NCBI GenBank assembly: GCA_910579465.1
Contig: CAJTUB010000002.1
Span: forward strand, 368,693 to 432,692
Reading direction: 5' to 3'
DNA length: 64,000 nucleotides
Source of the DNA: an uncultured Lachnospiraceae bacterium
GTDB taxonomy: Bacteria; Bacillota; Clostridia; Lachnospirales; Lachnospiraceae
This document shows positions 1 to 9,156 of this stretch, piece by piece (within the stretch, counting starts at the first letter, position 1; the number at the start of each line of letters is the position of its first letter). A program made the translations under genes and the position numbers. The notes beneath the pieces were generated by a model. That model saw only the letters and a program-made list of their open reading frames with translations, was not told the DNA's origin and ran no database searches.

Positions 1-70
1 AGAGGTAGACAAGTACGGACGCGAGGCAATGGAAAAGACGATTGCCGACGCGGTAGCGGTACTGAAATAA
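1..70 (+). CDS. 3' end of an unidentified gene
   Basis: Only the last 22 codons and a TAA stop (68-70) are in the window; the frame begins at base 2. The visible tail is charged and helical (ends ...TIADAVAVLK) and carries no motif I can name. It converges on the minus-strand glutamine operon and shares the terminator at 83-114 with it. Confidence 0.55.
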   Translation, partial: EVDKYGREAMEKTIADAVAVLK

Positions 71-82
71 GAAGAAGTTTTA

Positions 83-114
83 TGGGACTGTCGCATGAAG
101 CGCAGTCCCATTTT
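83..114. terminator. bidirectional terminator hairpin
   Basis: An 8-bp stem (TGGGACTG at 83-90 pairs with CAGTCCCA at 103-110), extended by an inner CGC/GCG pairing, is followed by TTTT on the plus strand. It sits between the convergent end of the first gene and the end of the ANTAR gene and can serve both. Confidence 0.7.
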
Positions 115-117
115 GCT

Positions 118-702
118 TTATGTGTAGGTTTTAATGATATTTTCTGCAATTTCTTTTTTGGTCGTACAGCAGTCCATTGCCTGTTTTTCGATGGAGTGGT
201 GGGCTTCTGCCTCGGTCATTTTCAGGTGCTCGATGAGCAGCCATTTTGCACGGTTTACGGTGCGGATTTCCTGCATTTTTTCTTCAATGGATACGGATTT
301 TTTTTCAAGCCTCCGGAGCCGTTCCCTGGAGGCTATCATCCAGTCGATGGCCTGTGTCACGAGCAGCTTTGCGGTAGGCTTTGAAAGCACATAAACCCCG
401 TGCTCCGTGACCTTGCTGTAGACGGAGGTGTACAGCTCCGAAGGGACCATCAGGAGGGCAACCGTCGTATTCGTACTGCACAAATCGACGGAGAAGCGTG
501 TACCGGCATCGTCGGGAAGCGGGGAGTTGACAATGACAAAGTCATAGCTCCGCTCAAGCAGAAGCCGTTTTGCCGCGCTGATACTGTTTTCAAAGCGGAC
601 CGGAGAAAATTTTGAATTGGGAAGCAGCGCCTGCAACGACGCGTTGAAGGTATCCTTTGCGGATACAATCAGAACACTGTATATTTGTTCCTGCAAATTC
701 AC
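118..702 (-). CDS. ANTAR-domain RNA-binding antiterminator with pseudo-receiver
   Basis: This is a response-regulator-like protein of 194 residues. The N-terminal 120 or so residues have the receiver fold pattern (VLIV strand, later SKP at about residue 106), but the phosphoacceptor position in YDFVIVN is Asn59 rather than Asp. Phosphorylation is therefore unlikely. Residues about 143-194 match ANTAR (RAKWLLIEHLKMTEAEAH, then KEIAENII), a family that binds paired RNA hairpins and blocks terminators. The GTG start at 702 is chosen because AAAGGAGA lies 9 nt upstream; an upstream ATG at 816 would run 89 nt into glnA. It is the last gene of the gltB-glnA operon. No sensor kinase adjoins it, so ammonium or glutamine status may act through another partner (inference). 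Confidence 0.88.
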   Translation of the reverse strand: MNLQEQIYSVLIVSAKDTFNASLQALLPNSKFSPVRFENSISAAKRLLLERSYDFVIVNSPLPDDAGTRFSVDLCSTNTTVALLMVPSELYTSVYSKVTEHGVYVLSKPTAKLLVTQAIDWMIASRERLRRLEKKSVSIEEKMQEIRTVNRAKWLLIEHLKMTEAEAHHSIEKQAMDCCTTKKEIAENIIKTYT

Positions 703-727
703 TGTAAGGACTCTCCTTTGCTTTGAC

Positions 728-1945
728 TTACTTAAGGCTTCGGCTGTAAACGCGGATAATCTGCTCCGGGATATGCGCCCTGATGAAAGCGCTGCCCTGC
801 ATTCCGGAAATCGCATCCTGTAGGGAGGAAGGGAGCCTCCCGAACTGCTTTAATACCGCCTCGTCAGCCGTGTATAGGTTAATATCCGCAGGCTGCTGCG
901 GGAGCCGTTTGTTCCGGATTCCGTCAAGTCCTGCATAAATCAGCAGGGCAAACGCGAGGTAAGGATTGGCAGCAGGGTCAGGGGAACGGAGCTCTGCCCG
1001 TCGGTAGCTGCCGGCTGCCGCAGGGACGCGGATAAGCTGCGAACGGTTCTCGGTTGACCAGGAGATATATTTCGGCGCCTTGTTCGTTCCGAAGCGCTGG
1101 TAGGAGCTTTCCTCCGGATTCAGGAATGCCGTCATATCCGTAATGTGCGTCAGCATTCCGGCAATGAGGTGCGGAAGCAGGTCCTCGCCCGTGGAGCCTT
1201 TGGCGGACACATTGATGTGGAAGCCGTTCCCGGGCTTCCCGCAGATCGGCTTCGGGGAAAAGTCCGCCCACAGGCCGTTGCGGTACGCAGAGGTCTTGAC
1301 GACGGTCTTGAAGGTCATCGCATTGTCTGCCGCGGAGAGAGGGTCCGAGTAGCGGAACACGATTTCATTCTGGCCGGGTCCCTCCTCATGGTGGGAGCTT
1401 TCCGGACAGATGCCCATCTGCTCCAGTGTAAGGCAGATTTCACGCCGTACGTTTTCCCCCTTATCCTCCGGGGCGATATCCATATACCCGGCGTGGTCGT
1501 ACGGGACGTCGGTCGGGTTTCCGTGTTCGTCAAGCCGGAAGAGGTAGAACTCCAGCTCGGAGCCGAAGGAAAATTCGATTCCTGCCGCTTTTGCCTCTTC
1601 GGCAGCCTTTCTTAAAAGACTGCGCGTATCGCAGGCAAAGGCGTTGCCGTCCGGGTGGGAGATACTGCAGAACATCCGGACAACGCGTCCGTGCTCCGGA
1701 CGCCACGGCAGGATGGCTAACGTGGAAGGGTCCGGGTGCAGTAAAAGGTCCGAGTGTGTTTCGTCGCCAAAGCCCTCCGTTGCCGAGGCGTCGGTTGCGA
1801 TTCCGTACTCAAATGCGTGCGGGAGCTCGCCCGGCATGATGGAGATATTTTTCTGTCTGCCATAGACGTCGCAGAAGACAAGACGGATGAACTTTACGTC
1901 CTCTTCGTTGACAAACTGGATGACTTCCTGGGCGGAATATTTCAT
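728..1945 (-). CDS. glnA: glutamine synthetase, type I-like, short form
   Basis: Condenses glutamate, ammonium and ATP to glutamine in the cytoplasm. The 405 residues carry the GS beta-grasp N-terminus and the catalytic series SELEFYLF, HHEEGPGQNEIVF, GNGFHINVS and RRAELRSPDPAANPYL, which supply the metal and substrate ligands. It is somewhat shorter than typical type I enzymes (about 440-470 residues), the trimming being near the C-terminus. The segment INLYTADE replaces the NLYDLP adenylylation motif of enteric enzymes, so adenylylation control is not expected. It lies 18 nt after the GXGXG glutamate synthase gene and 25 nt before the ANTAR gene, and is almost certainly co-transcribed with both. 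A second, type III enzyme is encoded divergently at 6969. Confidence 0.9.
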   Translation of the reverse strand: MKYSAQEVIQFVNEEDVKFIRLVFCDVYGRQKNISIMPGELPHAFEYGIATDASATEGFGDETHSDLLLHPDPSTLAILPWRPEHGRVVRMFCSISHPDGNAFACDTRSLLRKAAEEAKAAGIEFSFGSELEFYLFRLDEHGNPTDVPYDHAGYMDIAPEDKGENVRREICLTLEQMGICPESSHHEEGPGQNEIVFRYSDPLSAADNAMTFKTVVKTSAYRNGLWADFSPKPICGKPGNGFHINVSAKGSTGEDLLPHLIAGMLTHITDMTAFLNPEESSYQRFGTNKAPKYISWSTENRSQLIRVPAAAGSYRRAELRSPDPAANPYLAFALLIYAGLDGIRNKRLPQQPADINLYTADEAVLKQFGRLPSSLQDAISGMQGSAFIRAHIPEQIIRVYSRSLK

Positions 1946-1963
1946 AGAACAACCTACTTTCTT

Positions 1964-2686
1964 TTAATTTGCTACATACATCTGTTTATAAGGATTTTTG
2001 CTGTCCGGGGTGACGACGGTAAACGGGGAAGCGGTCACCTCTGTCTGGTCGCAGCTAAACAGTTCACAGTATTCGGAAAGAAATCCCCGGATTTCCTCCA
2101 TGTCCTCCCCGCAGGCAAGCCTTGCCGTGACCTGGCGGGGGAAGGAAAGCCCGGTGCAGTCGCCGCGCAGGTACATCTTCCCTCCGTGCATACCGGTGCA
2201 TGGGAAATTCCCGATAATCTGCCTGCCATCGGCATCCAGTCCCAGGACGATGATTTTTCCGCCTGCCTGGTATTCGCCGAGAAAGCTTCCGGCACAGCCG
2301 CCAATGACAAGTACCGGCACCTTTTCCTTGTATTCCTTCATATGGATTCCGGCGCGGTAACCGGCGTTTCCGCGGACAAAGATTTTTCCGCCGCGCATCG
2401 CATATCCGGCGGCGTCCCCGATGCTTCCGTGAATGACAATTTTTCCTTCGTTCATAGTATCCCCGACGGCGTCCTGTGTATTACCGTTTACGATAATTTC
2501 TGCGCCGTTCAGATAGGCGCCCAGTGCGTTTCCGGGAATACCGTCGATGGTAATCCTGCGTTCGTCCATTCCGGCAGCAATGAAACGCTGGCCGAGACAG
2601 CCGGAGATGGTAAACTCCCCGGTTTCCCCGCGGAGCAGGGCGTTTAAGTCTTTATAATCCAGATCTACCGCATCAATCAATTTCAT
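1964..2686 (-). CDS. glutamate synthase large-subunit GXGXG domain protein
   Basis: This 240-residue protein corresponds to the C-terminal beta-helical domain of the GOGAT alpha subunit, encoded here as a separate polypeptide as in archaeal-type enzymes. The right-handed helix shows as repeated Gly-rich turns such as NEGKIVIHGSIGDAAG, RGGKIFVRGNAGYRAG and GGKIIVLGLDADG. Its role is structural, in the complex with the amidotransferase and FMN pieces encoded just upstream. It lies 60 nt after the FMN subunit gene in the same operon. Confidence 0.93.
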   Translation of the reverse strand: MKLIDAVDLDYKDLNALLRGETGEFTISGCLGQRFIAAGMDERRITIDGIPGNALGAYLNGAEIIVNGNTQDAVGDTMNEGKIVIHGSIGDAAGYAMRGGKIFVRGNAGYRAGIHMKEYKEKVPVLVIGGCAGSFLGEYQAGGKIIVLGLDADGRQIIGNFPCTGMHGGKMYLRGDCTGLSFPRQVTARLACGEDMEEIRGFLSEYCELFSCDQTEVTASPFTVVTPDSKNPYKQMYVAN

Positions 2687-2746
2687 ATTATACTATACCT
2701 CCAAACTTTTTTCTACGTATTTCCAAAGAAAATGCAGATGGAATTG

Positions 2747-4252
2747 TTATTCACCGGCGTGGGAAATACCAAGAATTGCAAGTTCCTTTTCACTTAACCC
2801 GATGCCGCGCAGCATCAGGCGGTTCCCGCGGAGCGCTTCAATGGAATTGATACCCATACCGCCCATCAGCTCCTTGATTTCATGCCGCCATGCGTTCATA
2901 AGGTTAATCAGGCGTTCGCTTCCGACGACAGGATTCAGACGTTTGGTAAGCTCAGGACGCTGCGTAGCAATGCCCCAGTTACATTTGCCGCTCTGGCAGG
3001 TCCGGCAGAGATGGCACCCCAGGGCGAGCAGTGCCGCAGTAGCAACATAGCAGGCGTCGGCGCCAAGCGCGACTGCCTTTACGACATCAGCTGCGCTGCG
3101 GATACTTCCGCCGACGACAAGCGAAACATGGTTCCGGATACCCTCGTCGCGCAGACGCTGGTCGACCGCAGCCAGGGCAAGCTCAATCGGGATGCCGACA
3201 TTATCGCGGATTCTGGTAGGGGCGGCGCCGGTTCCGCCGCGGAAGCCGTCGATTGCAATGATGTCTGCGCCGCTCCGTGCAATGCCGCTTGCAATGGCGG
3301 CAATGTTATGGACCGCAGCGACCTTTACGATAACCGGCTTTTGATATTCCGTCGCTTCCTTTAAGGAGAAAACCAACTGGCGCAAATCCTCAATGGAATA
3401 AATGTCGTGGTGCGGCGCCGGGGAAATGGCATCGGAGCCTTCGGGAATCATACGGGTGCGCGAAACGTCGCCGACAATCTTGGCACCCGGCAGGTGTCCT
3501 CCGATGCCCGGCTTTGCACCCTGGCCCATTTTGATTTCGATAGCGGCACCTGCCTCCAGATAGTCCTTATAAACGCCGAAGCGGCCCGAGGCAACCTGGA
3601 CGATGGTGTTTTCGCTGTAGCAGTAAAAGTCCTCGTGGAGACCTCCCTCTCCGGTATTATAATAAATGCCAAGCTCCGTGGCGGCACGCGCCAGGCTTTC
3701 ATGGGCATTGTAGCTGATGGAGCCATAGCTCATGGCGGAGAACATCACCGGCATGGAAAGCTCAAGCTGAGGAGTTAAATCCAGCTTTAATTCGCCGTTT
3801 TCATCACGATTTAATTTTTCCGGCTTTTTGCCAAGGAAAACGCGGGTTTCCATAGGCTCACGCAGCGGGTCAATCGGAGGATTGGTGACCTGTGAAGCGT
3901 TGATTAAAATCCTGTCCCAATAAACAGGAAGCGGATTCGGATTTCCCATTGAAGAGAGAAGTACGCCGCCGCTCCCCGCCTGCTTGTAAATTTCCTTAAT
4001 CGTTTCATTCTTCCAGTTGGCATTTTCGCGGAGCGTGCAGTCGCTCTTGACGATTTTTAATGCCCTTGTCGGGCAGAAGGAAACGCAGCGCTGGCAGTTG
4101 ACACATTTGCTTTCATCGCTTAACAGGATGCCGCGCTCTGCGTCAAAGCTATGTACTTCATTGGAGCACTGCTGCTCACAGATGTGACAGGAAATGCAAC
4201 GGTTCTCATTTCGGATTACTTCAAATTCAGGATAGATGTATTCAATACTCAT
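2747..4252 (-). CDS. glutamate synthase FMN/Fe-S subunit, archaeal type
   Basis: This 501-residue core synthase makes glutamate from 2-oxoglutarate with ammonia delivered by the amidotransferase piece. Residues 1-60 hold two ferredoxin-like 4Fe-4S motifs (CISCHICEQQC and CVNCQRCVSFCP). The FMN-binding barrel follows (GQGAKPGIGGHLPG, IDGFRGGTGAAPTRIRDNVG), then the cluster motif CHLCRTCQSGKCNWGIATQ. The ATG overlaps the stop of the preceding gene by one base (TAATG), which implies translational coupling. No small NADPH subunit (gltD) is present in the window, so the electron donor is either ferredoxin or a subunit encoded elsewhere. Confidence 0.95.
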   Translation of the reverse strand: MSIEYIYPEFEVIRNENRCISCHICEQQCSNEVHSFDAERGILLSDESKCVNCQRCVSFCPTRALKIVKSDCTLRENANWKNETIKEIYKQAGSGGVLLSSMGNPNPLPVYWDRILINASQVTNPPIDPLREPMETRVFLGKKPEKLNRDENGELKLDLTPQLELSMPVMFSAMSYGSISYNAHESLARAATELGIYYNTGEGGLHEDFYCYSENTIVQVASGRFGVYKDYLEAGAAIEIKMGQGAKPGIGGHLPGAKIVGDVSRTRMIPEGSDAISPAPHHDIYSIEDLRQLVFSLKEATEYQKPVIVKVAAVHNIAAIASGIARSGADIIAIDGFRGGTGAAPTRIRDNVGIPIELALAAVDQRLRDEGIRNHVSLVVGGSIRSAADVVKAVALGADACYVATAALLALGCHLCRTCQSGKCNWGIATQRPELTKRLNPVVGSERLINLMNAWRHEIKELMGGMGINSIEALRGNRLMLRGIGLSEKELAILGISHAGE

Positions 4253-5346
4253 TAGAAAGCGCCCTCCTTTACCTGAATAATGACCGGTTCGCCGCCGGCA
4301 GGAGCGTAAATGTTTTCTGCTGCCGGTTCCATGGTTCGGATGGCAGCTTCCTCACTTGCAATAAAAACTTTATCCGCCTTTTCCCCGACGACCATCGAGC
4401 GGAGCTTCAGCCGGTCGTTCAATGCCATAAGACCGCCGTTAAAGCCAAGGACAATCGAAAACGGTCCGGTGACTAACAGGCTGGAGAAAACGGTGCGGAG
4501 ATAGGTAAGCTTTTTTTGTTCCGATTCCTCTGCCTTTGCCGCAATCGTACTCCAGAACGGGGCCGCGATGACGCTTGCTGCCTCTTCTAAGGTGAGTCCC
4601 TGGACGCGGAGCAGATAATCGATAATATAGGTGATAACTTCGGTATCGGTCTGCAGGGTACACCGGTAGCCGAACATTTCAATAAAGCGGCGGTTGGCAT
4701 CATAGGAAGAAATCTCGCCGTTATGTACAATAGAGTGGTCGAGCAGGGTAAACGGATGTGCGCCGCCCCACCAGCCTGGCGTATTGGTCGGATAGCGGCC
4801 GTGCGCGGTCCAGGAGTAGCCCTCGTATTCGTCTAATTTGTAAAAGACGCCGACATCCTCCGGAAATCCGACTGCCTTAAAGGTTCCCATGTTTTTCCCG
4901 CTGGAAAATACATAGGCACCCGGGAACTCCGCATTGATTTTCATTACCGTTCTTGCAACAAACTCTTTTTCGTCAAGCTGCAGGGAAGCAAGGACGGATT
5001 TCAGGGGAGAAACAAAATACCGCCAGATAACAGGCTCGTCGGTAATGGCCGGAATCTTTCTGGTAGGAATAATCTCTGATTTTACAATCTCAAATTGTTC
5101 CTTTAGAAACTGCTCACAGTTTTTCCGGGTACTGCGCTCATTATAAAAGAGGTGCAGCGCATAGAAGTCCTTGTATTCCGGATAGATACCATATCCTGCG
5201 AAGCCTCCGCCCAGACCGTTCGAGCGGTCATGCATCGGTTTCATGGCATTTGTAATCAGTTCGCCGGACATCCGCTTTCCTTCTCTGGAAATGACGGCGG
5301 CGATGGCACAGCCGGAGGGGATTCGTATCTGACCTTCAGTTTTCAT
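4252..5346 (-). CDS. glutamate synthase class II glutamine amidotransferase subunit
   Basis: This 364-residue Ntn-type glutaminase releases ammonia from glutamine for glutamate synthase. Typical family segments are RYPTNTPGWWGGAHPF, IVHNGEISSYDANR and TDTEVITYIIDYLL. The nucleophile is most likely Cys13 (IPSGCAIAAV), so 12 residues would need removal if the usual N-terminal-nucleophile chemistry holds. The ATG at 5346 has AAGGAAGG 7 nt upstream; the frame stays open further upstream only through the leader hairpin. It is the first gene of the gltB-glnA-ANTAR operon. Confidence 0.92.
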   Translation of the reverse strand: MKTEGQIRIPSGCAIAAVISREGKRMSGELITNAMKPMHDRSNGLGGGFAGYGIYPEYKDFYALHLFYNERSTRKNCEQFLKEQFEIVKSEIIPTRKIPAITDEPVIWRYFVSPLKSVLASLQLDEKEFVARTVMKINAEFPGAYVFSSGKNMGTFKAVGFPEDVGVFYKLDEYEGYSWTAHGRYPTNTPGWWGGAHPFTLLDHSIVHNGEISSYDANRRFIEMFGYRCTLQTDTEVITYIIDYLLRVQGLTLEEAASVIAAPFWSTIAAKAEESEQKKLTYLRTVFSSLLVTGPFSIVLGFNGGLMALNDRLKLRSMVVGEKADKVFIASEEAAIRTMEPAAENIYAPAGGEPVIIQVKEGAF

Positions 5347-5380
5347 ATCGATTCCTTCCTTTCTCACATTCTGCGAAAGC

Positions 5381-5443
5381 AAAAAAGCAAAGGCGCTCAT
5401 TTCGGAACAGACCCGCGTCTGCGCCAAAATGAACACCTTTGCT
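5381..5443 (-). terminator. leader terminator/attenuator of the glt-glnA operon
   Basis: Reading the minus strand, an 18-bp stem (5443-5426 with 5403-5386, three G-U pairs) surrounds a 22-nt loop with its own CAGAC/GTCTG helix. Six T follow at once (5386-5381). It lies between the promoter (TSS about 5448) and the first ribosome site, so transcription should end here unless the hairpin is relieved. The 5' arm resembles those of the two glnN leader terminators. Confidence 0.82.
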
Positions 5444-5454
5444 CATTTTTTTGC

Positions 5455-5484
5455 ATTATACAATTTTATTTTTGTTTTGTCAAG
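5455..5484 (-). promoter_or_regulatory. consensus SigA promoter of the glt-glnA operon
   Basis: On the minus strand TTGACA (5484-5479), a 17-nt spacer and TATAAT (5460-5455) match the consensus exactly. The start site is expected near 5448, only a few bases ahead of the attenuator stem. Such a strong promoter followed directly by a terminator fits control at elongation rather than initiation. Confidence 0.85.
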
Positions 5485-5618
5485 AAAAAATGTGGAGAAA
5501 ATTTGGTAGCAACCTGCAATCAGCTTGCAGCTATGAAAAAGGGGAAAGTTCTTTCTTATGTTCTTACAACGAAGCAGGCAGTGTAAGATACCGTTTTATG
5601 GAGGCTTTTGAATCACGG

Positions 5619-5714
5619 CTATTGTAAACCGGGTCTGCTCCTGTATTCAAAACCCGCCAGGCATATCCACCAAAGCAGTACGATTGCTATAACGAAAAAT
5701 ATCTTTCTTTTCAT
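5619..5714 (-). CDS. 31-residue single-span membrane peptide
   Basis: The frame reads MKRKIFFVIAIVLLWWICLA and ends GFEYRSRPGLQ. Positive residues are followed by one hydrophobic helix and a short tail. AAAGGAG precedes the ATG by about 8 nt, and a TATAAT lies upstream on the minus strand (5753-5748), without a clear -35. No family is recognised. It could be an independent small membrane protein; it stands alone between the glt operon promoter and the gene at 6072. Confidence 0.5.
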   Translation of the reverse strand: MKRKIFFVIAIVLLWWICLAGFEYRSRPGLQ

Positions 5715-5835
5715 ATCCGGTTTCTCCTTTCCGTTTTCTCTGCCATAATTATAGATTAAATTTCCGCCTGATTCCATAGATTCCGCTTACATTTTCCGTG
5801 CTGGTCTTACAATTTTGTAAGATAGGGCATTTTAA

Positions 5836-5864
5836 TTGACAAAAAACGGAATTGATGCTATCAT
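5836..5864 (+). promoter_or_regulatory. SigA promoter upstream of the membrane-anchored protein gene
   Basis: TTGACA (5836-5841), 17 nt, TATCAT (5859-5864). The start would be near 5871, leaving a 200-nt leader before the ATG at 6072 that contains the hairpin at 5970-5997. Confidence 0.6.
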
Positions 5865-5969
5865 AATACAGTAATCTGGTTTTTTGGGATAGAAGAGGAT
5901 AAGCCGGGAGTTGAAAAGGTATGTATATGAGGAATCAGGGACTGACCTTATGTTACTTTTAAAATAATT

Positions 5970-5997
5970 CGGCTGCAAGTGCTTTTGCGGCTGTTTT
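5970..5997 (+). terminator. hairpin plus T-run in the 5' leader
   Basis: GGCTGCAAG and CTTTTGCGGC pair around a 2-3 nt loop and are followed by TGTTTTTT. Lying 75 nt before the next coding region and about 100 nt after the promoter, it would either end a short independent transcript or attenuate the gene at 6072. Confidence 0.5.
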
Positions 5998-6071
5998 TTA
6001 TTTATTAGGAAATATCATCTTATATCAGTGTGTTATGGTGTGCGATTGCTTTAGAAGGGAGGAGTCTGTCT

Positions 6072-6629
6072 ATGGAAAAGCAGAACCGGCGCGGTGGGAA
6101 AAAGAGGTGGAAGTATTTTGTTTTTCTGCCACTTTCTGTCATTGTATTAGTTGTAATTGTCCTGATTCTTTTTATCAGGAACAGTGCGTGGTATCATGGG
6201 GCATTTGATTATGATGCGGTGGCGTTGGGAAAGCTTCTGCGGAAGGAAAAGCTGGATACGGGAGTAACGGGAATACGCTCTGCTTCCCTTGTGAAAGAAG
6301 ATGGGCAGGAGGTAAGCCTGGAGCTTCCGGTGGAGTTTTGGACGATGATTGCGGATGATTTTGCAGGACTTACCTGGGGAAAAGCAATCAGGTACAGGCT
6401 TCGTTGGGTTTCCGAGCCGGTGGATGAGGTGTTAATCACAGGCAGGAGTAAGATCCTGGAACTGGAGCTGGTGTCAGAGAAGCATACAGAGCCGGTTTTT
6501 ATAAAAATATACAGGCAGGGATATGTATGGGTCAGTTTGAGGGAGGAGGATGAGTTCCGGATAGGAACGGCAAGTGCCAAAAAATATTATGACGAAGCGT
6601 TAAAGTTTATTCGCGTGAAGGCAAAGTGA
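6072..6629 (+). CDS. membrane-anchored protein of unknown function
   Basis: A 185-residue protein: a basic N-terminus (MEKQNRRGGKKRWKY), one hydrophobic helix at about residues 17-38, then an extracytoplasmic domain of about 145 residues with alternating short strands. I recognise no family. GGGAGG 9 nt upstream selects this ATG over the one at 6030. It stands alone between the glt promoter region and the glnN leader, and may be expressed from the promoter at 5836. Confidence 0.75.
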   Translation: MEKQNRRGGKKRWKYFVFLPLSVIVLVVIVLILFIRNSAWYHGAFDYDAVALGKLLRKEKLDTGVTGIRSASLVKEDGQEVSLELPVEFWTMIADDFAGLTWGKAIRYRLRWVSEPVDEVLITGRSKILELELVSEKHTEPVFIKIYRQGYVWVSLREEDEFRIGTASAKKYYDEALKFIRVKAK

Positions 6630-6689
6630 GAATAATTCCCTGCATTGGAGGGGGTTATCAGCACTTCGCAAAAAATTTAAAAAAGGGTC

Positions 6690-6718
6690 TTGACGAATCA
6701 CCTTTACGGGTGTATAAT
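6690..6718 (+). promoter_or_regulatory. consensus SigA promoter of glnN
   Basis: TTGACG (6690-6695), 17 nt, TATAAT (6713-6718), giving a start near 6725. The leader to the glnN ATG is about 245 nt and contains two terminators and a structured stretch. Confidence 0.85.
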
Positions 6719-6737
6719 GCACCACATGAAGGCAAGG

Positions 6738-6771
6738 GCGTCTTTGAGGTTATTCTCAAAGACGCTTTTTT
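6738..6771 (+). terminator. first leader terminator of glnN
   Basis: A perfect 11-bp stem (GCGTCTTTGAG with CTCAAAGACGC) closes a six-base loop and is followed by six T (6766-6771). It begins about 13 nt after the predicted start site, so default transcripts would be roughly 45 nt long. The 5' arm with its flank (GGCAAGGGCGTCTTTGAGG) resembles the second leader terminator and the glt leader. Confidence 0.85.
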
Positions 6772-6777
6772 CATTTC

Positions 6778-6850
6778 ATGGGAAGTACCGTGCCGCGTCG
6801 GCACAGGAAGGTATCTTCCCGTGAAACTGCTCTGCGGGATGCGCACCCGC
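6778..6850 (+). other. structured leader RNA between the two glnN terminators
   Basis: Two further helices are visible. One is a long imperfect hairpin (6778-6822) in which ATGGGAAG/TACC pairs with GGTATCTTCCCGT and caps a GTGCC/GGCAC stem. The other is GCGGG/CCCGC (6834-6850) around ATGCGCA. I could not fit it to a riboswitch class I know, nor find a clear pair of ANTAR hexaloops (A at position 1, G at position 4). It may be the signal-sensing part of the leader. Confidence 0.5.
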
Positions 6851-6900
6851 GAATTGGTAAGGTACATAGAAATGTCAGGTTTATAGGATTGGAAAAGGCA

Positions 6901-6946
6901 ACGGCGTCTTTCATGGAAACAACGTGAAAGGTGTCGTTTTCTTTTT
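6901..6946 (+). terminator. second leader terminator of glnN
   Basis: A 13-bp stem (ACGGCGTCTTTCA with TGAAAGGTGTCGT, three G-U pairs) closes an 11-nt loop and is followed by TTTTCTTTTT. It ends 7 nt before the glnN ribosome site, the usual place for an attenuator. Confidence 0.8.
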
Positions 6947-6968
6947 ATCAGGAAAAGGAGGTTTTACG

Positions 6969-9065
<2,097 letters not shown>

Positions 9066-9107
9066 GCAGGGGATACCGGGAGCAGGGCTTTTGTAAAGAC
9101 CCGGCGC

Positions 9108-9133
9108 GGGAAACGCCTTCACCGGCGTTTCCC
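9108..9133 (+). other. perfect hairpin between glnN and amt
   Basis: A 10-bp perfect stem (GGGAAACGCC with GGCGTTTCCC) closes a six-base loop, TTCACC, and lies 8 nt before the amt ribosome site. No T-run follows, so it is not a simple terminator. It may be an mRNA stability or processing site, or a regulator-binding hairpin. Confidence 0.5.
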
Positions 9134-9156
9134 TGAAAAATAAGGAGATGATTGGT

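Noticed and set aside
1754..2647. Plus-strand open frame of 297 codons over the glutamate synthase gene
   Set aside because: Shadow of the GC-rich minus-strand coding region; no ribosome site and no recognisable protein.
5352..5436. N-terminal extension of the glutamate synthase amidotransferase
   Set aside because: The in-frame stretch is the leader hairpin; the ATG at 5346 has the ribosome site and gives the expected N-terminus.
5941..5980. 13-codon ORF (MYMRNQGLTLCYF) near 5921 as a leader peptide
   Set aside because: The ribosome site is weak and nothing links it to the hairpin downstream beyond position.
6778..6850. Cobalamin, THF or glutamine riboswitch in the glnN leader
   Set aside because: Short matches (CCGTGAAAC, GGCAC) were noticed, but the conserved cores of these classes are absent. 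It is left as an unassigned structured leader.
6690..6960. Canonical ANTAR double-hexaloop sites in the glnN leader
   Set aside because: No pair of stems with ANNGNN loops could be placed; the first terminator leaves too little space after the start site.
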